NCBI GenBank assembly: GCA_027886185.1
Contig: WOAB01000056.1
Location: 13,020,001-13,084,000, forward strand
Direction of reading: 5' to 3'
Length of the DNA stretch: 64,000 nucleotides
Source of the DNA: Rheum nobile
Taxonomy: Eukaryota > Streptophyta > Magnoliopsida > Caryophyllales > Polygonaceae
Below, piece by piece: positions 12,466 to 24,378 of the stretch. A program made the translations under genes and the position numbers. The notes under the pieces are model-generated. The model made no database searches. It was given only the letters and a program-made list of their open reading frames with translations, and was not told the origin of the DNA. Each line of letters starts with the position of its first letter. The first letter of the stretch is position 1.

Positions 12466-13501
12466 GTTGGTAACATAGAATTGTAGAAAAACTATAGAGT
12501 AAATGCAGGAAAAAGCAAAGACATACAGAGAGGAAGAAGATTGAAGACAAGGAATGTTCGAAAGTGAAGTGCATTTAGTGTACTGATGATTGTTATATTT
12601 ATAGCAGAATAAAATAGCATGGAATTTGAAATTAGAATAACAAAGGGGGTTAGGAACCAAACACCTGGCAAGTTGAATAGTCATCGAATGCCAAGGGGGC
12701 TTAGGGCAGCGTCCGTACAACCAAAGGAGACTTAGGAATGATTCCTGCAAATTGGAGTATCCTCCAAGCCAGTCTAAACACAACAACCAACAAGTACAAG
12801 GAATGGCCTCCACTCGGCCAAGCGACTTAGGGTAGGCTCCGTACAACCAGAGCAGCCCGTGGGAAATCTTTTGCAGGGAGGAGTGGCCTCCAAGCCAGCC
12901 CAAGTACAACAATGAACTGAGACAACACTGACAGGTCAAATCGCAAGGAGGGGGGAAAGAGACCAACATCGGCGCCACCCACACTACCCGAAAAAGTCAA
13001 CTTAAAATGGAGAGATCAGAGAGAAGAGCTTCGAAGGACCCTCTTGGCCAGTTGAAACCCCAAAATGGGTTTACAATTTGTACGATAAGAGATGAAGAGC
13101 CAATTGAGAGGGGGGAAAGAGAAAGACTTCTGGGATTTCTTCCTAGGAAAGCCATGGCAGCAGCTTTTAGGTTTCCTTTTGGGGGTTTTGGATTTTAAGA
13201 GCTGGAGCCCCTTAAACAGGTATAAGGGAGCAGGTATTTAGGTTGAGATGGCCAGGAACCATCGAATTAGTAGTAAAAAGATGCAGAAAAAATTAGAAAT
13301 TTCTGGGGGAAGGAGGTGAACATTGACGGTGGGGCAAGAGAAACTTTGGTTTTGAAAGATAGTGTTTTCCATTAGGGTTGAATGTACGGAGAGCGTTTTT
13401 TGTTTGGTTTTGGTCCATAACATATGATCCTAATTCATCATCACTTTGATTACATGTCTCACTTATTAGTTTACATTTTACTTTATATTAATATTCCAAC
13501 A
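12466..13501 (-). other. LINE 5' region with internal tandem repeat
   Basis: Upstream of ORF1 on the minus strand. It holds two tandem-like units of about 95-125 bp (around 12697-12795 and 12821-12912) sharing GACTTAGGG...TCCGTACAACCA and CCTCCAAGCCAG. Repeated units in the 5' region are common in LINE promoters, but promoter activity here is only inferred. Confidence 0.5.
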
Positions 13502-13738
13502 TGTCATCATTTCTCCAACTTGTCAACATATTGGTTACTTTACCCCACAATTCAACATCTTTAACAATTGTGCTAAACTTGCTCCAAACAGAAGGTATGC
13601 TACACTTTTTAATACTCCATGCAATGTCAAAATGTCCCACATTATACACTTTGTGTACTCCTGAGACTCAATCCTGTTGTATCAAATTAATTTACAACTT
13701 CATTGTACGGTTATGAAAAATAGAAGATTTGTGGGTAC

Positions 13739-13884
13739 TTCACTGTGATGTAGTGTCCAAGGGCAACCCGGGTCCCACGAGTGGTGGTGGTGCTATTTGG
13801 GATGATAAAGGCGATTTTGTTCGAGGATTTGCCTTCTCTTGCGACAATTGCACAACGTTGCGAGCGGAGCTTTGGGCTGTTTTC
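13739..13884 (+). pseudogene. RNase H coding remnant, 5' part (split by Copia)
   Basis: The plus-strand frame reads KGNPGPTSGGGAIWDDKGDF, then a FAFSCDNCTTLRAELWA block. This is the first half of the RNase H-like (RVT_3) domain seen at LINE ORF2 ends and in stand-alone plant RNase H-like genes. The frame runs to the Copia target site at 13884 and resumes at 18979-19304. The two halves match when the element and one 5-bp duplication are ignored. No start codon is evident, so this is a remnant. Confidence 0.7.
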
Positions 13885-14201
13885 TGTTGAGTTATCAGTC
13901 ACTGATGTGGCTCGTTTAGTTTAGCTCAGGTAGTTAGTTGATTAGAGCTGCTGATGTGGCACCTTGTAGATTAGTTTGTTGGCTAATCTGTTATGACTTG
14001 TAATCATCGGTGGCTTGTACTGGTGTTAGTTAGTCATCTATCTTTTCCTAGCCTATTTAAGGCTTTATTACATTCTCTGTAAAGGTACTTTTTTGTGAGT
14101 GATTTGTGAATAAACAGAAAGGGAAATTCTCCACATTTTCTTCTAGTTCCTTGTTTCTGGAACTTAGGATAATCTCAGTTCATATGATTGAGAATTCTAC
14201 A
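13885..14201 (+). repeat. 5' LTR of Copia element
   Basis: 317 bp, 98.1% identical to the 3' LTR by eye. Contains a plausible TATA-like CCTATTTAAGG and polyadenylation-type GTGAATAAAC. Confidence 0.95.
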
Positions 14202-14214
14202 TGGTATCAGAGCT
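14202..14214 (+). other. Copia primer binding site
   Basis: TGGTATCAGAGCT directly abuts the LTR and is complementary to the 3' end of initiator tRNA-Met, the usual plant Copia primer. Confidence 0.9.
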
Positions 14215-14324
14215 GAGGGGATGAATTGAGAGAGAGATCGTGAGTTGAGAAGTTTTCTTTTCTGTTCTTTCCATAAAATTTCCACAACAAAACTTGTTTT
14301 TCGAAGAATTGTCGGTGAAAGAAA

Positions 14325-17300
14325 ATGGAAATCAACGAGCAATTGATCCAATTGAACGGTGTGGAGTCTGGAGATCCTTTGGCAATGTCTAATTTGGAGA
14401 ATCCGAATGCTTCTCTTGCTAGTGTTCTGTTCGATGGGAGCAATTTCATCAGTTGGAGCAGAGCGATGCGAATGTCGCTCGGATCCAAAATGAAACTAGG
14501 TTTCATTGATGGAACTCTAAAGAAGCCTGACGAAGCATCAAAGGATTTCGCTCGATGGACGAGATGCGATCGCATGGTGGCCTGCTGGATCGTTAGCTCC
14601 ATGGTGCCAGAATTGAGCAATTATTTCATCTACACGACAACAACGAGGAATCTCTGGCTGTAAGTTCTTGAGCGTTACAGTCAAAGTAACGCACCACTGA
14701 TCTATCAATTGAAACAAGAAATGATGAAGACGATGTAGGGAAATCTGTCAGTGACATCTTACTACACGAAGCTGAAGAGAGGCTGGGATGATCTTGAGTG
14801 TATGAATGGGATTCCATCGTGTACTTGTGGAACCTTGGAGAAATGCACTTGCAAGATCATCGCTCGAGTTCGAGAACTAGAAAATCAAGACAAAGTGATG
14901 CACTTCTTGATCAATTTGAATGCAGATTACGACTCGATGAAGAGTCAAATACTATCCATGGATCCTGCACCAACCTTAAACAAGGCTTACTACTTGGTGC
15001 TTCAAGTAGAGAAACAAAAGCAGCTTTCAAGTCTTGTGGTTGAGCCAACGACTTTCATGGCTGGAATGCAAGGTTCTAATGGTGGAGCTAAGAAAGAACA
15101 CATGAAATCCAACAGTGGAGACAAGAAACATTGCAATGTTTGCAATATGGATGGTCACATTGCTGACAACTGCTTTGAAGTGATCGGTTATCCCGATTGG
15201 TACAAAGGAAAAAAGAAGACCAAAGCTCCAAGAGTGGCTAATGCTGTGCAAGGAGAAGATACTCCTTTGGAGGAGGATGAAGGTTCAAGTTCAGGAAAAT
15301 ATGCGAACATGGATCCAGAGTTTCTTCAGGCCATATATCATCAAATGATGAAGGCAGTCAAAGGGAAATCAACTCAGGCTTCCTCCTCTATGCACTATAC
15401 AGGTTTTTCTTATCTGAATCTTGCAAGTTGTGAGAAAAATAGGCTTGATTGGATACTTGATTCAGGATCTACAGATCATATGTGTGCTTATCTTGATTGT
15501 TTGATCAATTTGAGAAATCTGCCTACACCAATTCTTGTAAAACTGCCTGATGGTACATCCAAGAGAGTTGAACAGATTGGTACTGTGATTTTGAGTCCTA
15601 AGCTGGTCATTACTGATGTGTTATATATACCAGAGTTTAAGTTCAATCTGTTGTCTATTAGTAAAGTGATCAAACAGAATAAATTACCAGTCTGCTTTGA
15701 CAATACTTGTTGTCAGTTTCAGGACCTTTTGACTAAGGCTGTGGTTGTTGTTGGAAAGCAATATGGTGGTTTATACAGGCTGGAAGCCACAAGAAATAAC
15801 AGGCAGGATTCAGCAAAGCTTGTTGTCTAGCTGAGAAAGCCAATCCTGTGCATTTGCTGCATAATAGACTAGGACATGCCTCTTTTTCAAAGATGCTACA
15901 CATGCCTAGCTGTAAAAACCTTACTATAGATAGTACCTTTTGTGATACATGTTCTATGGCTAAGTTCCATCGAATGCCTTTCTCTAGCAGTACAAGCAGT
16001 TTAGTTGACTGTTTTGATTTGATACATATTGATGTATGGGGACCTTTTGGTGTTCCAAATATTAATGGAGAGAAGTTTTTTCTTACCATAGTGGAAGATA
16101 AAAGTCGAGCAACATGGACATATTTGCTGCATTCTAAGTCACAAGTGTTTGACATAGTGAAGAGTTTTGTTTCATTGATTAAAAATCAATTTGGCAAGAT
16201 ACCTAAGGCTTTCAGATCAGACAATGGTTCTGAGTTTGTCAACAACAATTGCAAAGCTTTCTTTTCTGATCTAGGCATCATTCATCAAACGACTTTGACA
16301 TATCGACCTCAGCAGAATGGTATAGTGGAAAGGAAGCATCGACATCTTTTAGACACTGCACGTGCTCTATCTCTCCATGCTAATCTTCCTAAGAAATTCT
16401 GGGGAGAGTGTATACTAACTGTAACATATTTGATCAACAAGATGCCTCTTGTTAGTATTCAATGGCACAGTTCATATCAAATGTTACTTGGTAAGGAACC
16501 AACTTATGAGCATTTGAGAGTTATTGATTGCTTGTGTTATGCTGCAGTTGAGAGAAGAGGTCTAGATAAATTTGATCCTAGAGGCAGGAGAATCATACTG
16601 TTAGGATATCCTGTCAATCAAAAAGGATATCGATTGTTTGACTTGGATAAAGAAGTCATATTTCACAGTAGAGATATTTTATTTCACGAGGACAGATTTC
16701 CTTTTAAAGAACAAAACAAACTTCCATATGTAAGTCTTCCTTTACCAAGGAATTTTGATATTGGTTTGAGGGATGAGACAGAGGAGGTTTTGCAGTCACC
16801 ATTACCTGCTGGTAATTCAGTTGTTGCAGATGAAATTCCCCTATAATGGTTGAAGTAGATGACAGTTCACCTGTTCCTGGAAATTCCAGTTCACCTACAT
16901 CAATCAGTTCTGAGAAATTTGTTTCTGCTCATCCAATCAATGCTACTGCTAATGTTCCTTCTAGCACTCTAGTTTGTCCAGTTATACAACCAGCTTTGAG
17001 GGGATCTTCCAGGCAGAGAAGGGCACCAAATTGGACATCAGATTTTGCTTTGACAGTTACAGATTCTGATTCAGTTGATTCAGGGGCAGATTACTTTGCT
17101 TCTTTGTCTCAGGTTATGACAGTATATGAGCCTACTTGTTATGCTAAAGACAGAGGTTACAGTGATTGTGAGGCAGCTATGGACAAAGAGTTACAAGCTT
17201 TAGAGGCCAATGGCACATGGACATTGACTTCACTTCCCCCAGGTCACAAAGCCATCAGATCTAAATGGGTCTTCAAGGTCAGATTCAGACCAGATGGGTC

Positions 17301-18653
17301 CATAGAGAGACACAAGGCTCGGCTAGTGGTTAAAGGTTTTAACCAGAAGTTGGGAAAATATTACAAGCACACTTTTAGCCCTGTGGCTAAACTTCCAACT
17401 GTCAGAATCATCATTTCTATAGCTACAACACGAGAATGACCATTGTTTCAACTCGATGTAAACAATGCCTTCTTGCACGGTTACTTGGAAGAGGATATCT
17501 ACATGAAGATACTAGAGGGTTATCACCAGGGTACTGAAGGAGATGTTTGTAAACTGCAAAGATCACTGTATGGGCTTAAACAAGCTTCACGTCAATGGAA
17601 CCAAGAATTGACAAACTTCTCGATTTCCTTGGGGTTCTCTCAATCCATAAATGATTATTCATCGTGAGACTCTATTCTGATTCCTCTTTATTCCTTCTAG
17701 TATATGTGGATGATATACTTATCACTGGTGATAATGTTTCTGCTATTGATATGGTTAAGGCAGCTTTAGATAAGAAATTTACTATTAAAGATTTAAATTT
17801 GGCTCGATATTTCCTTGGTATGGAAATTTACAGAGATTCTCATGGTACTTTTCTAAGTCAGAAGAAGTATATTACTGATACTTTGCAGGCTGCAAAGATG
17901 GGAGATGTTAAAGGCACTTCGTTTCCTTTGCCCACTGGTCTCAAGTTGAGTCTAGATGAAGGTCAACTCTTAGCTGACGGAGAGAAATATAGAAGGCTTA
18001 TTGGAAGGTTGCTATACCTTTCTCTTACACGTCCTGATCTATCATTTGATGTTCAGCATCTTTCCCAATTTGTTAGCCAACCTCGACAGCCACACTTTCA
18101 GGTTGCTTTACATGTGCTCATATACTTGAAAGACAGTTTACACAAAGGTTTATTCTATCCTGTTCAACCCAGTCTCAAGGTGACAGGATTTTCAGATGCC
18201 GATTGGGGGGCTTGCCTCACCACCAGGAGGTCGTTATCTGGTTTTTGTGTGTTTTTGGGACATTCCCTTGTCTCTTGGAAGACCAAGAAACAATCAACTG
18301 TGAGTAGGTCCTCCGCTGAAGCAGAATATCACAGCATGGCGTCTACTACATCAGAATTGCTTTGGACTAGTTATATCCTTCATGATCTGTCTGTCACAGT
18401 TCCTTTACCCATCACCATGTTTTGTGACAACAAGGCGGCCCAACAAATTGCAGCCAACCCTTGTTTTCATGAACGCACAAAGCATCTAGAGATTGATACT
18501 CATTTCACCAGGGAGAAGATCCAAAGTGACTTTCTTCAAACTGCTCACATTCATACCAGTCTCCAACTTGCTGATCTTATGACCAAAGCCCTTGGTGCCA
18601 AGCCACATCATTTTCTCTCTGTCAAGTTGGGCCTTGTTGAGGTTCCAACTTGA
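14325..18653 (+). pseudogene. Copia gag-pol polyprotein, interrupted
   Basis: Starts MEINEQLIQLNGVESGDP. The gag frame has stops at 14661 (TAA) and 14736 (TAG). A zinc knuckle C-NV-C-NMDGH-IADN-C lies at ~15132. Protease WILDSGSTDHMC is at ~15450. GAG-pre-integrase (LLHNRLGHASF, CDTCSMAKFHRMPF) and integrase (HIDVWGPFG, FRSDNGSEF, QQNGIVERKHRHL) lie at 15848-16846 after a frame change. RT (KWVFKVRFRPDGSIERHKAR, QLDVNNAFLHG, YVDDILITG) is broken by TGA at 17437-17439, where family members have Trp, and by a shift near 17660. RNase H (DADWGACLTTRRSLSG, SRSSAEAEYHSMA) ends at 18653. Around six breaks, so it is inactive unless trans-complemented. Confidence 0.9.
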
Positions 18654-18661
18654 GGGGCGGA
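18646..18661 (+). other. Copia polypurine tract
   Basis: The purine-rich GAGGGGCGGA directly precedes the 3' LTR and is the expected plus-strand priming site. Confidence 0.75.
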
Positions 18662-18978
18662 TGTTGAGTTATCAGTCACTGATGTGGCTCGTTTAGTTTA
18701 GCTTAGGTAGTTAGTTGATTAGAGCTGCTGATGTGGCACCTTGTAGATTAGTTTGTTGGCTAATCTGTTATGACTTGTAATCACCGGTGGCTTGTACTGG
18801 TGTTAGTTAGTCATCTATCTTTTCCTAGCCTATTTAAGGCTTTATCACATTCTCTGTAAAGGTACTTTTTTGTGAGTGATTTGTGAATAAACAAAAAGGG
18901 AAATTCTCCACATCTTCTTCTAGTTCCTTGTTTCTGGAACTTAGGATAATCTCAGTTCATACGATTGAGAATTCTACA
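18662..18978 (+). repeat. 3' LTR of Copia element
   Basis: 317 bp. Differs from the 5' LTR at six sites, all C/T or G/A. Followed at once by the target duplication TTTTC. Confidence 0.95.
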
Positions 18979-18983
18979 TTTTC

Positions 18984-19304
18984 CATGGTCTACAACTTGC
19001 TATTCGACTTGGTCTGCCTAGGCTGATTGTAGAGTGTGACTTTTCTGAAGTTTATTCCCTTCTTCAGCGTTCCATGCTTCCTACTCATCCGGATTACCAC
19101 TTGGTTGATCAGTGTGTTCGCCTCATCCGTGGATCAATTTGGGACCTTCAAGTCAACCATGTCAATAGGGAGTGCAATGCACTTGCTGATGCTGTTGCTA
19201 ATTGGTCGATTTCCTCTAATGTTGTTTGTGTTGAATTATTTCACATTCACAATTGTTTTCAGGTAATTTTCCTAGTATTCAATCCTCTTAATTCCTATGG
19301 GATA
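18984..19304 (+). pseudogene. RNase H coding remnant, 3' part (split by Copia)
   Basis: Continuation of the 13739-13884 frame after the Copia insertion: HGLQLAIRLGLPRLIVECDF, then LVDQCVRLI and NHVNRECNALADAVANW. These are the EC/D and final D-bearing segments of the RVT_3 RNase H fold. It stays open to a stop at about 19305, so the parent frame was intact or nearly so when the Copia element inserted. Confidence 0.7.
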
Positions 19305-19307
19305 TAA

Positions 19308-20590
19308 CTCTACTTCCACTATGATATAATATCAGTAAGGGCAACTCACATTCCTAAGTGGACCGCTTTATTTGACAATACAAAATTGATAAAAGTCAGT
19401 ATCGAACTGAGTTATGCATTAGTTTTTATTTACTTTAGGAAAATGTATTAGCTTCTAGACATGCAATGTGCGTTGCAAATTATTGACAATTATGATTTAA
19501 GGATTTAAAATTAATCGACACAAATACATCTTGTTATATTTTGTATCTCATTACTTGAATCCAGACTATATCATGTCTATTAAAATCTTAATCTAAATCC
19601 CAGGATCTGTAAATGTCGGAATGATTGTTGATTCTTAGTAGGTTTTTAAGGATAGAAACTCTCAAGTTTCTTGGCCTTGTTAGGTGGGGCTATATTTTTT
19701 AATTGAAAAATATATTTATCCAAAAAAGTGTATTGGGAGCTTTGAAATTGATATGATTATTTTTTCATAATTTATAATAAAAAAAGTATTTATAACTATT
19801 ATTTATCAAATACTATTATATTAAAATAATATTTATTTATAATTTTTTTTGAATACATACACCAAACAAACCTTATCTCAATTTTTTTAAAGAAAACACT
19901 AGAGTATAAATAAAAAAATTCTATGAGTTAAAAGCCCACTTACAAATAAGCGAGTCTTAAAAAAATGAAAATTATAAATAAAAATAAGATTTGATATGGA
20001 GATATCGGGAAGACAATCAAAATATTGAAATTCAATTATATGTTCTAAATGTTACCAGATTTAACCATAAAATTTTATTAAAATTTCATTACAAGCAAGC
20101 AATTCATATGCCTACGAATATTACTTTCTATTTATAATATAAATTTCTTATATCATTATAACATTTCTAATTATTTATCATCTTATAATATTATGTCTTT
20201 ACTTTTTGAAATAAAAATATTACAATATAATATATTGTCACAATGTAATTTAATTATGTTACTTTTTTTTTTTGATACAATTTAATTATGTTACTAAATC
20301 TTATGATCTAATCCTGAAAATCCGTCAACAATATGATGTTATAATCCTGACCTTAATAATTTATATTACATGAACAAAGTTAAGAATGGCGAAATAATTA
20401 GTTTATGTTTGAACTGTTATACTTCTTACAATATAATGTATTATTAATACATCAAGTGTGCGCTAAGTAACACAACATAATACATTAAAATGGCAAAAAC
20501 AAAGATTAATTACAATATTAATACATCAAGAGTGCGCTAAGTTATACTATAACGCATTAAAGTGTAATCAAACGCATGAAAGAGATTTAT
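19308..20590. other. AT-rich spacer
   Basis: No gene seen. A short direct repeat of about 24 bp (ATACATCAAG-T/A-GTGCGCTAAGT near 20449 and 20521) lies just left of the MULE. Confidence 0.5.
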
Positions 20591-20602
20591 CAGTTTTTTT
20601 TC

Positions 20603-20660
20603 GGCGTAAAACCGCGCAGTCGCTTTTTTTTAGCCGCGCACTTCCCCATGGGCGGCTCGA
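20603..20660 (+). repeat. MULE left terminal inverted repeat
   Basis: The core AACCGCGCAGTCGC, T8, AGCCGCGCACTTCC is matched in inverted orientation at the right end. Similarity continues weakly into GGGCGGCTC. The outermost bases (GGCGTA here, GGCCGAT at the right) diverge, so the exact end is uncertain by a few bases. Confidence 0.8.
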
Positions 20661-20990
20661 CATGCCGCCGAGAAAACCCGAGTTTCATGGGCGGCTCTAC
20701 GAGCCGTCCATGATGGGTTCAGTTTAGGAATTTTTTTTTGAAATAAATAAAAATGTGTTTTTAAAAACCGGTTCATTGAAACCGGGGTTGTGGGCGGCAC
20801 GAAATGCCGCCTAAGAAACTGGGTCAGTGAACCGGGTTTTTTGGGGGGACAGGGTTCATAGGCGGCACTTCCTGCCGCCCAGGGTTCATGGACGGCACGT
20901 GGTGCCGCCCAGTGAGTATACGTTTCACTCCCAACGGTCGATGTGGGATGCACGTAGGGCCGCCCAGTACAGGTGTAGCCGGCTATATAA
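20646..20990 (+). promoter_or_regulatory. left palindrome cluster and transposase promoter
   Basis: At least five imperfect palindromes of the form GGCGGC-(6-9 nt)-GCCGCC occur, for example CATGGGCGGCTC-TAC-GAGCCGTCCATG near 20687 and GGCGGCACTTCCTGCCGCC near 20860. They alternate with GGTTCA and AACCGG motifs. A TATA box, TATATAA at 20984-20990, lies 57 bp before the transposase ATG. In Mutator elements the terminal region serves both as transposase-binding site and promoter. That role here is inferred. Confidence 0.7.
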
Positions 20991-21046
20991 ATTAGGGATG
21001 GTGGTATTGTATTGTATCCAAATCTAGAAACTCATTTTCATAATAA

Positions 21047-24000
21047 ATGTCGTCGTCAAGCGGTTCTGGTTGGAGGGGATTGTCGGAGTCCTCTTCGAGC
21101 GCTAACACATCTGTAGATGATGAGGGTGATTTGCATGCGCCAATTTCTCCCGAGTACTTCAAGGTATGTAATATTGTAATTTTTACTGTATAAAATAATT
21201 AGATCTTAAATGTACTTAGTCTTTGAAATATTAAACTGTTTTGAAATAATATTTAATTTGTTGATATTAGTTTTTAGAAATTTAATTATTAATTAGTCTC
21301 TAATGTGGTAATTTTTGTATATAAATAGGGTGATTCTAGTGATGATGGATTTATAGCTATCGACTTCTCATCCCATTTTACTACTACTGAGATATTTCCT
21401 AGTAAGGAAGGATTGAGAGATTGGGTGCAAAGGGTAGGTTTTAGTCTTTTTATGGTGATCACTACTAAATCATCAAATCCTAAAAAGATTATACTTCACT
21501 GTGAGAGATCCGGGTTACCTAGGTCCGGCAAGAAGAAGGTGATAGTCGATGGTATAAAGGCCAGCCCGATACGAGTGAATAAAACTAGGTCAAAAAAAGA
21601 AGGGTTGTCCCTTTTTGCTACATGGTACTTTTAGGGAAGGAAATGTTATTAGAGATCCTGGGTGGACCTTATCGGTTGTTAGTGGATCCCATAACCATAT
21701 GCTTTCTACCACCTTGACCAGCCATGCATTTGCTACCCGACTTACGAAGGAGCAGCGTAGGAAAGTGATGATTGATACTGCGGCGGGTGCAAGACCCAAG
21801 GTTATTTCTACACAGCTTAGGAATGAATATTCGAGTGCAACGAGTTCGAGGAATCAGGTGTACACTGTTAGGGCTAAGGAGAGGTTGAAATCCCTGGGCA
21901 ATCTGAATGTGACACAATGGTCATTGGGATTTTTGAATGAGAAAGGCTATTTGTTGGACACTGCTACTAAGACGAGGGAAGATGGGAAGGAGGTTTTGGC
22001 GTGCTTGTTTATTTCTCATCCAGACGCTCGACATTTGTTGTGCATGTTTCCTAATGTCGTCATTATGGATTCGACCTACAAAACCAACAGGTAAACCTTA
22101 GTCTTTTTTGTATTATGTGTAGATAATGGTATTTTCTACGGGTTTTAATTTTTGTGTGTGTTGCATTTATAGGTACGGTATGCCTCTGTTCCATATTGTT
22201 GGGTTTACTTGCACCAACTACACATATTGCATTGCTCTTGTGTTCATGGAAAGGGAGACGACAAACCACTATGCATGGGCGCTGAGACGATTGAAGTGGT
22301 TGTACGGGGAGAAAAATCCCGTATGCATCATGTCTGATCGAGAGCTAGGACTGATCAAGGCTGCCAAACTGGTGTTTCCGAAGGTTCGTCATCACTTGTG
22401 TCAGGTCCATGTAGACCGTAATGTGAAGGCATATGCTAAGATGATGAAGATTGACGAGAAGAAATTCTCGGGAAGTGTTCGTCGGGTGATGAGGTCTCAC
22501 ACAAAGGAGGAGTACAGAGAGCGGCTTGCTCACTTTAAGGGGATATGGAGTGAAGGCTTGATGCGATATGTGGAGCAAACTTGGTTTAATGAGCATAAGA
22601 AGAAGCTGGTTGCGGCATGGTGTGATGATGTTCTCCATTTTGCCACAAGAACATCAAACAGATAACTTTCATACAAACATTTGCAATCAAATTGGGTTAT
22701 AAAATTTATTTAGTTAATTGTATACGAATATATTATTTTCAGGGTTGAGGGTCAGCACTCTATGCTTAAGGACATGATTGAGACATCCGTCGGAGGGTTC
22801 GACACACTTGTGCAGCACATCGACAACATGTTTGTTGATCAGCATCGGAAGATCCGATATGAGATGACCAAGAACTGCACTGCCTTTCCCATGGAGATAG
22901 TGAAAGGCCTTGAGTGGGTTAAGGTGTTCTTCAAGCGCATCCTTGAAAAGTGCTCTGAAAAATGCCTGAGGATGTTGTATGCCCAAGCTGTGTTAGCAAA
23001 GGAGGGGAAAATTGGGAACAAATGTGTTGATTTTTGGTGGAGGTCCACACTGGGGCTGCCTTGCCCACACACAATTAAGGTGTACGTGGAGACGGGTTAT
23101 CCGTTAGTGCCTGAAGAAGTTGATATTTTCTGGAAGCAGATCCGATGGGAAGGGATGGATGCTAAGGATCTTGATGTCGATGATGGTGTTTCACTGACAG
23201 CGGACAATGTCACGGTGGATGACTTCGTTGAAGAGTACTTATGTGGGACAGTTGAGGGATTTGATTTGAAGAAGATGGCGGAAAAGTGGCGTGAGTCAAA
23301 GGACCCTATATCGTGCGATATTCAAGACCCGCCACGTGGTGAGACCAAGAAGGGGAGGCCTAGGATGAATGCAAGAAAGACCGGTACGAAGAGGAAAATG
23401 TGTTGGGACGAGCATGTGGATGCAAACATGAAGAAGGAGAAGCAGAAGATGAAGATGGAGGATGAGGAGCTGGGAGTGGATGAGGAGGATGAGCCTGCAG
23501 AGAAAGAGACGACCAATGTGAAATCGTCCGTTGGATCCCCGGGATCGAAAGGATGCCCTTCTAGCGGACGACCTCACAGTGGAGTTTCAACAGCAAAGGG
23601 GAGTGCCACTAAACCTGCAAAGCCGAAATCTGCTTCAACCAAGTCCAAGTCGGGTTCAAACAAGCCGGTCAAGTATCTCGGCTTCAACTGGGGGCACGAG
23701 AATATTGATCATTTCATGCTCGTCTACATTTCTGGAGTTCAAAATGTCAAAGGTGATGGTCATTGTGGGTTCCGTTCTCTTGTCGTTTTGCTGTGTCGCC
23801 AAGAAGACGAGTACATTGATGTCCGGTTAGGGCTTTCGAAGCACGTCCAGGCACATGGAGCGAACTACGTAGCGATTCTTGCGGAGGAAGCGTTGACGTT
23901 GGAAGAATTTGTTAGGAAATTGAATTATATTCCTTCACCGTGCACGGCAAACTTCTGGTGTATAATGCCTATTACTGGGTTGGCGTTTGCAACGGAACAC

Positions 24001-24378
24001 CAAGTGGTTGTTGTTGTCTTATCATGGTTCGGACCGCACACATGTCTTCCAATTATGGGCCCCCCCGGGTGCCGAGCCTCCGACAAAGGTTTATGCGATA
24101 GCACATGTAGGCAGGAGAGACCATTACGTACCGGTACGTGGAGTCCTACTCTCTCGTATTTACTTATTCTTTCATAATTTTTTTAGTAACTGTATTGTTT
24201 ATGTGTACAGATTTGGCTTGTTAATGACCATTGTCCCATTCCACCGCCTCCAAGACAATGGCGCATTTACAAGGATCCAAGTGTTGATGGATGGGATAGT
24301 CATGAGCGCTTCAAGGATAGGTTCAAGAATTATGTAGAGGAGCGAGCATATCATGGGCGACCTGACATACTTACCTAG
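21047..24378 (+). pseudogene. MULE transposase with C-terminal OTU-like protease domain
   Basis: Five exons inferred from GT-AG borders and frame: 21047-21163, 21329-22090, 22173-22661, 22743-24133, 24211-24378. Exon 2 begins GDSSDDGFIAIDFSSHF; its N-terminal DNA-binding region is broken by a shift at the A-run 21594-21600. The MULE DDE core is visible: MDSTYKTN, MSDRELG and VEGQHSMLK, with CQVHVDRN between. A reduced SWIM-like segment (TLGLPCPHTI), an AT-hook-like KKGRPRM and a Lys-rich linker follow. The tail is an OTU fold: catalytic GDGHCGFRSL (D-x-x-C) and, after a shift in the C7 run at 24060-24066, VGRRDHYVPV supplying the His. The intron 3 donor is AT rather than GT. So damaged, but all domains remain recognisable. 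Confidence 0.85.

Larger units (their letters stand above)
4577..13501 (-). mobile_element. near full-length LINE (L1-type), decayed
   Basis: Minus-strand element with a poly(A) end (T10 at 4577-4586), ORF2 (8735 to 4611), a ~1.9-kb inter-ORF spacer, ORF1 (12465 to 10623) and a ~1-kb 5' region. A 24-bp segment at 4553-4576 (TGTCATCATTTCCCCAATTC...) matches 13502-13525 at 21 of 24 positions, and all three differences are transitions. I take it as an aged target duplication. A shorter alternative (AATTCGTCAT at 4568 versus AATTCATCAT at 13432) would place the 5' end near 13431. Frameshifts and stops in both ORFs make it immobile. Confidence 0.75.
13885..18978 (+). mobile_element. Copia LTR retrotransposon, full length, coding broken
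   Basis: 5,094 bp with two 317-bp LTRs (13885-14201 and 18662-18978), TGTTG...TACA ends, an exact 5-bp target duplication TTTTC (13880-13884 and 18979-18983), a PBS TGGTATCAGAGCT at 14202 and a purine tract GAGGGGCGGA before the 3' LTR. Domain order gag, protease, integrase, RT, RNase H is that of Ty1/Copia. The LTRs differ at 6 of 317 positions, all transitions, which points to a fairly recent insertion. The coding region is nevertheless interrupted several times. Confidence 0.95.
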
